Assembly: GCF_902806685.2 (NCBI RefSeq)
Contig: NC_048554.1
Location: 6,634,001 to 6,698,000, forward strand
Origin: Maniola hyperantus
Lineage: Eukaryota > Arthropoda > Insecta > Lepidoptera > Nymphalidae
Reading direction: 5' to 3'
Length of the DNA: 64,000 bases
The first letter of the stretch is position 1. Each line of letters starts with the position of its first letter. Below are positions 35,101 to 44,599 of this stretch, piece after piece. The notes under the pieces were generated by a model. The model made no database searches, was not told the DNA's origin, and saw nothing but the letters and a program-made list of their open reading frames with translations. Both the position numbers and the translations under genes were made by a program.

Positions 35101-38100
35101 TGAAGTCTAAGATGGAAGCAGGCTAACCTGGAAGGGGTATGGCAATTTTTATTAAACCTATGCCCCTTTGGTTTCTACACGGCCATTTACAATAAACCTA
35201 TGATATCAGAAAAACTCTGAAAGTTTCTCTGCGTATTATCCTCAACACTGGGAGGAACATTTGTTTAGATGTTTGCTTGGATCATGGTGGCTTTGGGAGA
35301 TAACAGGTAATAAAGGTTTTAAAAATCGTACGTCAAAGTATAAAGTCCAATTTTGATATATTTCTTCAGCATAGTATTAGAAATCACGTTATGCACCGCC
35401 AGACACTTAGTATTTTGGGAACCCCCTGCCAGACAACTTTAAAGATTAATAAATTTATAACATCCTCGACAAAGGGCTTGACGTCAGAATGTATGGCCAC
35501 TTCGAATATCTACACTAATATTATAAAGAGGAAAACTTTGTTTGTTTGTTTGTTTGTTTGTTTGTTTGTTTGTTTGTTTGTACTGAATAGGCTCAAAAAC
35601 TACTGGACCGATTTTAAAAATTCTTTCACCATTCGAAAGCTACATTATCCACGAGTAACATAGGCTATATTTTATTTTGGAAAAAAATAGGGTTCCGTAA
35701 GATATTTGGGTTTTTCGGACACAAGGTGTAAAAAATCAACCAGAAAAGTTACTTATTTTGCGTACGCTGCCTAAACTATAAAAGATAGAACCATAAAATG
35801 TTCTAATTAATTGTAGATCTTATAAATATCTACAAAAAAGTCCGCGACACACTATACCCATCTATGTCGAGTGAGGCACAGCAACCATTTTTTTATTTAA
35901 AAATCTTGAATTTTTTTTGGACTACATTTAAACGCGTTTATTTTACTCATGCTATTAATCCTTATCAAAATAAATGATTTCATCACTAAGAACAGTTTAT
36001 GGAGATAATATTTGGTCTTTGAATGATTAAAATTGGACGTTTGGTTTTGAAGTTATGGCGAAATTAAAATATTACGATTTCTGCTGCACGGCCCGTTGTA
36101 TTATATAAAGAGGTAATGTCGTTAAGTTTGTTTGTAGGGGGTAATCTTTAGAACTACTGAACCGATTTTAAAAATTCTTTCACCAGTAGAAAGCTACATT
36201 ATTCCTGAGTGACATAGGCTATACGGGATCTTTAAAAACCTAAATCTACGCGGGCGAAGCCGCGGGGATCAGCTAGTGTACTCATATAAACATCAGTAAA
36301 GGACTTACTTCAACAAACTGTGTGTTTTTCTTCTGTTTCTCTCTCAGCCCCTGCCACCAGTCACTCGTTGGTGGCAGAGAGAGCTTCCTGTCTCTCAGCT
36401 CGAGTGTGAGAGCCTCGACGAAGGGCTTGACGTCAGAATGTACGGCCACTTCGGATTTGTACTCATATAAACATCAGTATAGGACTTACTTCAACAAACT
36501 GTGTGTTTTTCTTCTGTTTCTCTCTCAGCCCCTGCCACCAGTCACTCGTTGGTGGCAGAGAGAACTTCCTGTCTCTCAGCTTGAGTGTGAGAGCCTCGAC
36601 GAAGGGCTTGATGTCGGAATGTACGGCCACTTCGGATTTCACGCTATTGTGGAATTCCTCGGGGGATATGTCCACCTAAATAAAAACAATAATAACATAT
36701 TTTCAAAAAGAAAAAATTGGTTTTGGAAACCAAAAAAATGTGAAGTAAATAATTATTAGCTGAGGCTTTTAACTGAAATATAGTACTGAGTATAACATGA
36801 GAATCTCTAGAAAAGATCAGTTAAGAGTCAGTGAAGAGTTATACATAGTACGCGACAGATCGAGATGACAATCGGGGTCCCACCCCGCACACCCACACAG
36901 CACCCGCGCTGACCCGGTGCGGGCGTGCGCGTGCGCTGTGCAGGGCGCCCCCCCGCCTCATACCCCGATTGCCTCCTCGACCTGTCGCGTACTATACATG
37001 CTGTAAACAAATGTTCTGGGAAAAAAGTTGTAAAACATATTATGTTTCTCTATTTTTCTTATGATGATAATTTTGTGGTTTGCACAATTTTAATCAAAAT
37101 CAAATCACTTACTCAAATCATAATAGCTCTATCTGTATGCCAAATTTCAGCCCGATCCGTCTAGTAGTTTGAGCTGTGCGTTGATAGATCAGTCAGTCGG
37201 TCGCCTTTTCCTTTTATATATTACTAGATGATGCCCGCGACTTCGTCCGCGTGGATTTAGGTTTTTAAAAATCCCGTGGGAACTCATCAATTTTCCGGGA
37301 TAAAAAGTAGCCTATGTCCTTCCCCGGGATGTAAGCTAACTCTGTACCAAATTTCATCAAAATCGGTTAAACTGTTGGGCCGTGAAAAGCTAGCAGACAG
37401 ACAGACAGACACAATTTCGCATTTATAATATTAGTATGGATTTAGATGTACCTGTATGATTTTAGCGCCAGGCGCATATCGCGGCGCCTGGCCGAAGTGC
37501 AGCATCCAGTTGAGCCGCGCGCCGAGTAACAAGATCACGTCCGCTTTGAGCAGGGCCTGCGTGCGCGCCGTCGACACGCAGTACTGAGACTCGTCCGGAA
37601 CCACGCCTTTGCCTATCACGTGTGAATTGGGTATTTGACTCCAATTATTTTATGACTTTATTATAAACTAGGATAAAAATAATGACGTAAACTGAAAAAA
37701 CTAATTAAATCAATCAAAATATAATTAAAAAGTTATAAGCATTTAAAGGCCAACCGCAACTTTCTTCAGTACCCAGCAAACAACTTGGACCTAAAGCAGT
37801 GTAGTGAGAGAAAGTTGGCGAATCCGGGAAGCGAAAGTCGACGTATCAACCAATCACGTGCACTCGCTATTCGCCAGCCAATCGCGTCGTTGGGATCTTT
37901 TCAGTCTGAGAGGAGACCTGTGATCAGTAGTGGCCCGGCGATAATTTTATCATGATGTCGATGACTTACCCATGGGAGTCGGCAAGAAAGGCACTTTAGT
38001 AGCTTCCACCAGCTTGCATAAAGCGTCTTCAGCCCGGCCGTAAGCTGCTCCCTTCCCCACTATGATGAGAGGACGCTGTGCTTTAGCGAGCAAGTCTGCC

Positions 38101-41100
38101 GCTTGCTCCACTAGCTCTGGGTTCGGGTGAGCAAGTTTAACTGTACCAGCCGCGTAATAGTCCATAGGCACTTTGTCCTCCTCTACTTCAGCCTGCAAAT
38201 GTATCAGGAGTTAGGACCAATGACATTACAACAATAGACAAGTTACGTTCATACATATTACATGGCGTATGTAATTCACGCTCAGTGACGTGTATGAAGA
38301 CACAAAACGCATAAGAGTAGAAGAGCTAGAACTAGTGTGAGAGAACTCTCTGTTTGATCTTGAATCTAATATGTCAAATATTAGGCTATGTTGACCGAAA
38401 ATCAAAGAATAGTAGCGCTGGGCTACCTAGTGTCAAATGTACTAACATTTGACGTCGAAGCCTCGGCGTTTTGTTAGAAGTTCACCAGGTGACAGAAGAA
38501 GGCTTACCGTCAGCAGAGTGGCGGGCATGTCGAGGTAGGAGACGCCGGGGCGGCCGGCGCAGGCGTAGCGCACCGCCTTCTCCACGTGCAGCGGCACGAG
38601 GCGCGGCGACGGCGGCCGTGCTGCGTACTTGCTGTACATGCGACTCGACTCCACCTGCCATACACCAGGTGACACATTTGAAGGCGTGGAAAGATCATAG
38701 TTAGTCCTAATTAGATAGTTTATAGAGAATTAACCCAAAACTGACTTATTTTATACATCACTAGCGACCCGCCCCGGCTTCGCATGGGGTGCAACGTAGA
38801 TACTAATGTGGTGTCAGATATCTACACGTGTGGTGCCAGTGAGGAGATTACAGGCGCCGCGGCACCGCCGCGCATCATTTAATTTAGAATAATATCTCGT
38901 AAGATATTATTCTAAATTAAATGATGTGAAGGGCAATTTTGGTCTAAATTGAATATTACAGATGATTAACTATTTTATTTTGAAAAGAATCAATAGTATG
39001 TCAGTAAAAACACCCTCGAAAGAAGGCTGTTTCAGATCATATTTGAAAATCATAAAATCGAGTATTGTGAGCCAACCTTCAAAGATACATGTATGCAATC
39101 ACGGACTTTTTTGTAGAACTTTGTAAGAGAAACAATTTCACCATACATTGTTTTCGTGTAACTTTGACCATTTATGCAGCGCACGCCTCGGAAACTCAAA
39201 TGAGAGGATTTTTTCCGACTTAGTTCACATTATTTCAATTTCCGTAGGGATCTCTAATTTTTGAGAATTAAACTATACCTATAAACCTTCCTCTTGAATC
39301 ACTCTATCTATTGGTGAAAACCGCAATAAAATCCGTTGCGTAGTTTAAAAGATCTACGCGTTCATACATACAGACAGAGCGGGAAGCGACTTCATTTTAT
39401 ACTATGTAGATTGCAGAGATACATGTAGGTTCTTAGTAAGAAGAACTTCTTACCGACCTTATTATTTATTTGTCGGCAATAGAAATAAACGCTCTATGGA
39501 AATTTCAAACTCTCTACCTATTACGTTTCAAGAGATACAGCTAACTGACAGACAGATGGACAGACGGACGAATAGCGGAGGCTTAGTAATATAGGGTCCG
39601 CTTGGAACCCTTTGGGTATGGATCCCTAAAAAACGTTTTCGCTTGGAACTAATTAACATTTCTAAACAAACCCAATAATCACATTATACTTTATTCTGAG
39701 ATATATAAGAGCGTACTTTGACTTTGGCTGGACTTAAGACACTGTTAAAACGAGACAGCTTTATATCGCTGGCATAAATCCGTCTCGTTTTAACTGAAAA
39801 TTAAGTCTAAGCAAAGTCAAAGTATGATAAAGGTGAAAGTTTGTAAGTGTGTGTAGATTTGTTACTCTTTAACTTAAAAACTACTGAATGGATTTAAATA
39901 AAATTTGGAATGGAGATAGATTATAAACATAGGCGACTTTTTATCCCATAAAAATCCATCGTCCCCGCGCGATTAAAAAAAAACGAAATTCAGGTCGATG
40001 ACCTAGCTACTCATATCCCCATATTATAAATACGAAACTGTGTTTGTTTGTTGGTTTGTCGCGGGAATAAGCTGGTAAAATAATTATATTATAATTATCT
40101 GTCTTTTAACAGTGCCCTTACTAGCTAAGGTCAATAATATATGTAGTTACCTTTATCATAATAAAGATAGCGATATAGATAACAAGATTAGCTCCAGTGC
40201 CAATTTAACGGGTCGATACAGATAGATCATCATCATCATCAACCGACAGACGGCCAGTGCTGGACGTAGATCTCTTGTAGGGTCTTCCACACGCCAAAGT
40301 CCTGCGCCGCCTGAATGATTTAGTGCATAAAAAATATACGTACGCTTGACATTTTGTATGCGATTTTGTATGAATACGAATGACTGAACAAACACACCCC
40401 TGTGGATAAAATTGACAATACAATGACTTGGACATGTGCATTGCATAGATGGCACAAATACCTCGAGAAATCCCTGGATGGTAAAGCCGGAAGTGGAAGG
40501 TCAGAGAGGCATTTGGAAATGAAATTAGATGTCTTTTTTTTTTTTTAATCGGTCAGATGCGAGTCGGACTCGCACAGGGTTCCATAAGATTAAGTGTTAT
40601 ATTTTCTTGTACGATGGTATATTTTCGTGGCGGCAATTTTAATTTTTTTAGTATTTAGGTGCAATAGAAATACACATTCTGTGAAAATTTCAGGTCTCTA
40701 CCTATTATGGTTCACGAGATACCTACAGCCCGCTGATAGACGAACGGACAGACAGCGGAGTCTTAGTAATAGGATCTCTTTGGTCTCTAATTCATTGGTT
40801 TATGATAACTTTGATATCACTTTAATCTGATGTTAGTCGTTTAGCATGTGGACTTATCATAATATCTAGGTAATTATAATATTATTAATTGACATAGTGA
40901 AAACTAAATCGAGGAGGCCACCCACTGGTTCGGTATTTAGTCTTGACTAGCTTATGCTCGCGACTTCGTATGCGTGGACTACACAAATTTTAAACCCCTA
41001 TTTCACCCTCTTAGGGGTTGAATTTACAAAAATCCTTTCTTAGCGGATGCCTACGTCATGATAGCAATCTGCATGCCAAATTACAGCCCGATCCGTCTAG

Positions 41101-42479
41101 TAGTTTGAGCTGTGCGTTGATCGATCAGTCAGTCAGTCACCTTTTCCTTTTATATATTTAGACTAGCTTATGCCCGCGACTTCGTCCGCGTGGACTTCAC
41201 AAATTTTAAACCCCTATGAGGTTTTAACATAATATGAACTTAATAAAATATATCATACTGCTAATTGCAAAAATATAAACTACAAAACTTCTTTATAGAC
41301 ACTTCAAACTGACAGACTTTCATACAAACTTCAAACCCCTATTTTACCCCTTCAGGGTTGCATTTTGAAGAATCCATTCTTAGCGGACGCCTACGTTATA
41401 ATAGCTATCTGCATTCCGAATTTCAGCGCGATCTGTCCAGTAGTTTGAGCTGTGCGTTGATAGATCAGTCAGTCAGTCAGTCACCTTTTCCTTTTATATA
41501 TATATAGATTTTTATACCAATGTCAACCTAATATGTTACAATTTATAAAGCTTAGTCCAAGATGTTTTAAAAAAGGCTACCAAGCTTGGTTTCCCTAAGG
41601 TTTTCGCTATAACCTTAATATACACTATACAGATAGCTAAATATTTTATACTAGATGACGTCCGCGTGGACTTAGGTTTTTGAAAATCCCGTAGGCACTC
41701 TTTGATTTTCCGGGATAGCAAGTAGCCTATGTCCTTCCCCAGAATGCAAGCTATCTCTGTACCAAATTTCATCAAAATCGGCTGAATGGATGGGCCGTGT
41801 TTTCGTACCATAACCGATTACCGCTAGCAGACTGACAGACAGACACACTTTCGCATTTATAATATTAGTATGGATGAGTGTTCGATTTTGTCGCACAAAG
41901 AAAGGACATAGTTACCTACCTTGGCCGAAACCCCTTTGTCACCATTTTTTTCCTTTAAAAATAACTAAGTTAAACACCAGCCAGAAGAAGAACAAAAAAA
42001 AAAAGTTAAACACCTGTAACCACTCCTGGAAGCCACCGATACCCTCATGGTCTTCGGGACAGGAGCCTGCAATAACTAAGAGTGGCCAGCAATTCACTTG
42101 TGCATTCGCCATGCCTCCTATACAATGAAGAAGACCTGGTCCTGATACAACCAGACACACTCCTGGTTTGCCTGCAAGGTAAAGTAAAACTAGTATGTAC
42201 CTATATCATTTTTTTTATTTGAAAAATAATATTTGCTAGAATACTAATAGTCTTTGCTACTATTTAGGGGGTCCAGGTTGACTGTATGCACCTTTTCTTA
42301 GTTGTGCATTTTAAGCCTCAATAGCTCAACTGGTAAAGGAGTAGACTGAAACCGAAAGGTCGACGGTTCAAACCCCGCCCGTTGCACTATTGTCGTACCT
42401 ACTCCTAGCACAAGCTTGATGCTTAGTTGGAGAGAAAAGGGGAATATTAGTCATTTAACATGGCTAATATTCTTTTTAA

Positions 42480-42515
<36 letters not shown>

Positions 42516-44584
42516 TTTTAATATCATTTGCTTTAACAGTGAAGAAAAACATAGTGGGGAAATCTGCATACCTGAGATTTCTCCATAATGTTCTCAGTGA
42601 TGTGTGAAGTCTGTCAATCCATACTTGGCCAGCATGATGGAATATGGCATAAACCCCTAGCATCCTGAGAGGAGGCTCGTACTCAGTAGTGAGCCAGCGA
42701 TGGGTTGAGATCACTACCCATATTATAAATGGGAAAGTATGTTTGTTTGTTCGTTTATTCGTTTGTCCTTTAATCACGTCGCAACAGGACAACAAATCGA
42801 CGTGTTTTTGTTTTTTCATGGGTATAGGTAAAGACCTGGGAGTGTGAAATAAGTTACCTTTTATCGTGGAAAATCAAAGAGTTCCCACTGGATTTTTAAA
42901 AACCTAAATCCACGCGGACGAAGTCGCGGGCATCAGCTAGTGATGATATAAATACCTGTTAAATATCCAATGGCTTGAGCTGCATAGCATGCTGCTTGCT
43001 CGTTGCGCATGCCAATATACTTGAGTCCTGCGGCTTGCAATGCCAGTGAGGTTTCAATAACAGGAATACCAACAATGCCAAATACATATTCAACACCCTG
43101 CAACATTGAAATACATATTTCCTAGGAAAACCTTGGAAAAGCTATGAACAGCATTTTTTTTTAAATGTATACACAACAAACATTATTTCACAGTTTTACA
43201 ACATATTACAATGTAGGTAACTGGTACATACCACAATTAATTTGAGGGTTTTAGTTGTTTGGAAAGAGGGTTGTTCACTACTGCCCATGACAGCTCGAAC
43301 TTCATCCTCTTGTTGTCTGGGTTGGAATATCGACAAATAAAACCATCAAAATAATTGTGGTATGTATCTACATAGAAACATTATTTAATTGTAGACTTTA
43401 TGTAAGCTTGCCATTTAATTTAGTTTATTTTAATTGACTATAATGTATTACTGATGATATTATTTATTATCAGTAGGTACCCTTATTATAAATGCGAAAG
43501 TGTGTTTGATTGTTGGTTTATTGGTTTATTGGTTTGTCCTTCAATCACGTCGCAACGGAGCAACGGATCGACTTGATTTTTTGCATGGGTGTAGTTTAAG
43601 ACCTGGAAAGGGACATTGGCTACTTTTTATCCCTGAAAATCAAAGAGTTCCCACAGGATTTATAAAAACCTAAATCCACACGTACGAAGTCGCGGGCATC
43701 AGCTAGTTTAATATACATTAACTAGTAGATTGCTGTAACTGGTCTGTGTGGATTTAGGTTTTTCAAAAATCGTGTAGGAACTCATTTTCTGAGATAAAAA
43801 GAGCCTCTGGGATGCAAGCTATATTTGAAGTAAACAGATGATGCATGGAACTACTTCTTCCACATGGATTTAGGTACTAAGAATCCTGTAGGAACTCTTT
43901 AATTTTCCAGGATAAGCCGTCCCCCGAGATGCCAGCTCAGTACCAAAATTCATCAAACTCAGTTGAACAGATGGGCAGAGAAAACGGAACAGACAGTCAG
44001 ACACACTTTCGAATTTATAATATTAGTAAGGATTAATAACAATAAATAATATTAGTAGTAGTAGTAGTAGTACATTCAAGAAAACAGAAGCAACTGTTTA
44101 AGTACTATTTACGGTAGGTATACTTCATAAGAAAAATTTCATTGCATGTTGGGCAGGCAGGAAGGCAGATAAAATTTATTTCATAAGGTTATCAGAGTAG
44201 ATAATATTTAGGTAAGTATCAAAGTGGGTACTAAGTATATTATACAAAATAAGTAGGTATATCCAAAATATATAGATTTGTTTAACATTAGTAACTTTTT
44301 TTAGTAACCTAACTAACTTCATTGCATACATTGGATTATTTTCACAATAATTATTTGGTAGGTATTTCTGAAGATAATTTCGAACACTCAGTACTTTCTT
44401 AATTTTCCATAAATTGACCCCCCACCAAACTTACAGGAAAGGTTTATGCACATACCTGTTTTTTTAAGCTTTCAGCCAGTATATTGTTACCATCGATAGC
44501 CATAGCTTGGTTAAATTTCGGTGTTATGTGTAAATTTCTTCGTAACAAAGTTGGTGACAGTCGTGCAAATCGTCCTAATAACAT
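31938..44584 (-). CDS. HACL1: 2-hydroxyacyl-CoA lyase (HACL1), complete, eleven exons
   Basis: Eleven minus-strand exons join in phase to 595 codons from the upstream ATG (44584) or 568 from the internal ATG (44503); human HACL1 has 578. The enzyme is a thiamine-diphosphate lyase that splits 2-hydroxyacyl-CoA into formyl-CoA and an aldehyde in peroxisomal alpha-oxidation. Long-start numbering: N-terminal ThDP-enzyme domain with catalytic Glu76 in MRNEQAACYA and SGPGLLHCIGGMAN; central domain about 200-330 with PLIIVGKGAAYG and GARLNWMLHFG; C-terminal ThDP/Mg-binding domain with GDSAFGFSG (471-479) through NNNGIY (498-503). The last three residues are SKL, a canonical PTS1. The upstream ATG adds 27 residues rich in Arg and without acidic residues. 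Exon 7 is tandemly duplicated in the next intron. Introns carry many repeats. AATAAA lies 118 bp past the stop. The gene is head-to-head with the SLC17-type gene. Confidence 0.95.
32187..32350 (+). mobile_element. tRNA-derived SINE, family C, in HACL1 intron 10
   Basis: gcctcaatagctcaacggtt (A box) and ggtggttcaaacctc (B box); starts 30 bp from the exon 11 acceptor. Confidence 0.8.
32535..32950 (-). mobile_element. RTE-type retrotransposon 3' remnant in HACL1 intron 10
   Basis: Minus strand reads MERAMLGVSLRDKIRNEEIR, SKLKWQWSGHACR, GRWSRKVLEWRPR and VGRPPVRWTDDIQ with an intact frame over 89 codons. Bounded by a (CAT)n tract at 32534-32545. Confidence 0.85.
33005..33137 (-). CDS. HACL1: HACL1 exon 10
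   Basis: Acceptor ctaccacag; MEIETMFRYKLPVIVVIV, NNNGIYGGFDRDV to GDLAQ, donor gtaaat, two bases left. Confidence 0.93.
33625..33800. mobile_element. MITE-like repeat J
   Basis: Contains caatctcaattgttctgatt and accaatcagaggtgattgcg; inverted copies at 45000-45125 and 57455-57630. Confidence 0.6.
33893..33995 (-). CDS. HACL1: HACL1 exon 9
   Basis: Acceptor cttttcag; VGPGFAVAAAMW to EGDSAFGFS, the start of the ThDP/Mg site. Donor gttaat, one base left. Confidence 0.94.
34030..34245 (-). repeat. Dispersed repeat G in HACL1 intron 8
   Basis: tattataaatgctaaagtgt, tcaatcacgtcgcaacggag, gcgggcgacagctagt; begins about 35 bp from exon 9. Confidence 0.7.
34572..34757 (-). CDS. HACL1: HACL1 exon 8
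   Basis: Acceptor aacctcccag; GQASSKSLPLNYYAVFKAVQ to RLDAGTFGTMG, donor gtaagt. Contains SEGANTMDIGR, strongly conserved in the family. Confidence 0.94.
35050..35190 (-). mobile_element. SINE family D fragment
   Basis: cagatacaagttaacccttg to cccctttggtttctacacgg. Confidence 0.65.
35462..35506 (-). pseudogene. Third, short relic of HACL1 exon 7
   Basis: About 45 bp match the start of the 181-bp exon-7 unit (EVAIHSDVKPFVE on the minus strand) with a few mismatches, 0.8 kb from the tandem pair. The flanks have diverged or been replaced by repeats. Confidence 0.65.
35537..35582. repeat. (TTTG)n microsatellite
   Basis: About eleven TTTG units near the start of a repeat G-like copy. Confidence 0.9.
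36095..36277 (-). repeat. Dispersed repeat G-like copy abutting the exon 7 duplication
   Basis: gaactactgaaccgatttta to cgaagccgcggggatcagctagt; its last base adjoins the duplicated 181-bp unit. Confidence 0.6.
36278..36458 (-). pseudogene. Tandem duplicate of HACL1 exon 7 (lacks 3' splice site)
   Basis: A 181-bp unit (36459-36639), covering most of exon 7, its donor and the first bases of the intron, is repeated immediately downstream in transcription at 36278-36458. The copy keeps an open frame from SEVAVHSDVKPFVEALT to KKNTQFVE and a donor gtaagt, but has no polypyrimidine tract or acceptor: its 5' side is the other unit's intron sequence. Including both copies by intron retention would shift the frame, since 181 is not a multiple of 3. 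A few substitutions separate the copies (for example Asp-Val versus Asp-Ile, Glu versus Lys, Leu versus Phe). Probably a dead exon. Confidence 0.85.
36490..36675 (-). CDS. HACL1: HACL1 exon 7 (functional copy)
   Basis: Acceptor tttatttag; VDISPEEFHNSVKSEVAVHS to KKNTQFVE, donor gtaagt. It is the only copy of this exon with a proper 3' splice site; a 181-bp tandem duplicate follows directly. Confidence 0.92.
36844..37000. mobile_element. GC-rich hairpin MITE family P in HACL1 intron 6
   Basis: agtacgcgacagatcgagat / acctgtcgcgtact inverted ends; GC-rich arms. Confidence 0.8.
37222..37440 (+). repeat. Dispersed repeat G in HACL1 intron 6
   Basis: actagatgatgcccgcgact to cgcatttataatattagtat; ends about 12 bp from exon 6. 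Confidence 0.75.
37452..37612 (-). CDS. HACL1: HACL1 exon 6
   Basis: Acceptor acgtgatag; KGVVPDESQYCVSTARTQAL to APGAKIIQ, donor gtacat. A dispersed repeat ends about 12 bp past the donor. Confidence 0.93.
37970..38192 (-). CDS. HACL1: HACL1 exon 5
   Basis: Acceptor catttgcag; AEVEEDKVPMDYYAAGTVKL to VPFLPTPM, donor gtaagt, one base left. Central-domain motif LIIVGKGAAYGR. A SINE scrap ends about 15 bp past the donor. Confidence 0.94.
38508..38654 (-). CDS. HACL1: HACL1 exon 4
   Basis: Acceptor gtatggcag; VESSRMYSKYAARPPSPRLV to DMPATLLT, donor gtaagc. Markedly GC-rich compared with its surroundings. Confidence 0.93.
38873..38926. repeat. Perfect 54-bp hairpin in HACL1 intron 3
   Basis: Two exact 25-nt arms (catcatttaatttagaataa...) around loop cgta. 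Confidence 0.9.
39470..39630. repeat. Dispersed repeat K copy
   Basis: tggaaatttcaaactctctacc, agagatacag, GACAGACAGATGGACAGACGG. Confidence 0.5.
39712..39840. mobile_element. Palindromic MITE-like element
   Basis: Inner arms gttaaaacgagac / gtctcgttttaac exact, outer arms tactttgactttggct / caaagtcaaagta imperfect. Confidence 0.6.
40225..40320 (-). mobile_element. RTE-type retrotransposon extreme 3' end
   Basis: Minus strand AAQDFGVWKTLQEIYVQHWP then stop-proximal sequence and (CAT)n; matches the last residues of the same family as 32535-32950. Confidence 0.7.
40947..41158 (+). repeat. Dispersed repeat E copy
   Basis: gactagcttatgctcgcgac to ccttttccttttatatattt; directly followed by another broken copy (41162-41510). 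Confidence 0.75.
41162..41510 (+). repeat. Dispersed repeat E, interrupted copy
   Basis: Head at 41162-41222, about 105 bp of unrelated sequence, then the remainder to ccttttccttttatatatat. Confidence 0.65.
41650..41875 (+). repeat. Dispersed repeat G copy
   Basis: actagatgacgtccgcgtgg to cgcatttataatattagtat. Confidence 0.7.
42014..42171 (-). CDS. HACL1: HACL1 exon 3
   Basis: Acceptor taccttgcag; KPGVCLVVSGPGLLH to FQEWLQ, donor gtgttt, phase 0. Confidence 0.94.
42313..42480 (+). mobile_element. tRNA-derived SINE, family C, full
   Basis: gcctcaatagctcaactggt (A box), gacggttcaaaccccgcccg (B box), tail ggctaatattcttttt, then a 28-base A run. Confidence 0.82.
42520..42715 (+). mobile_element. 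SINE family A body, headless
   Basis: catttgctttaacagtgaag to gtgagccagcgatgggttga; follows the family C poly(A) tract directly. Confidence 0.7.
42716..42941 (-). repeat. Dispersed repeat G in HACL1 intron 2
   Basis: ttataaatgggaaagtatgt to cgaagtcgcgggcatcagct; ends 15 bp from exon 2. Confidence 0.7.
42956..43097 (-). CDS. HACL1: HACL1 exon 2
   Basis: Acceptor atgttgcag; GVEYVFGIVGIPV to QAIGYLT, donor gtattt, one base left. Contains the catalytic Glu of RNEQAACYA. Confidence 0.94.
43225..43366. mobile_element. Short TIR element in HACL1 intron 1
   Basis: TACATACCACAATTA at the left is matched by TAATTGTGGTATGTA at the right, extending imperfectly to about 22 bp. The interior mimics an exon on the minus strand. 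Confidence 0.6.
43482..43712 (-). repeat. Dispersed repeat G in HACL1 intron 1
   Basis: tattataaatgcgaaagtgt to gtcgcgggcatcagctagtt; a decayed second copy follows at 43745-44035. Confidence 0.7.
44456..44584 (-). CDS. HACL1: HACL1 exon 1 with two in-frame ATGs
   Basis: ATG at 44584-44582 (A at -3) follows an in-frame TAG by nine codons. A second in-frame ATG at 44503-44501 begins MAIDGNNILAESLKKQ, the usual start of the enzyme. Donor gtatgt at 44455. The 27 extra residues include LLRRNLHITPKFNQ and resemble a mitochondrial presequence. Confidence 0.85.
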
Positions 44585-44599
44585 ATTGAAAGCAATTAG

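Noticed and set aside
36322..36759. 145-codon plus-strand frame
   Set aside because: It is the antisense shadow of HACL1 exon 7 and its tandem copy.
42487..42513. Long A run as a retrogene tail
   Set aside because: It is the tail of a family C SINE; no processed gene copy precedes it.
43232..43316. 85-nt exon-like segment in HACL1 intron 1 (minus strand, QQEDEVRAVMGSS) with acceptor and gtatgt donor
   Set aside because: It lies inside an element with 15-22 bp inverted ends, and its length would break phase between HACL1 exons 1 and 2.
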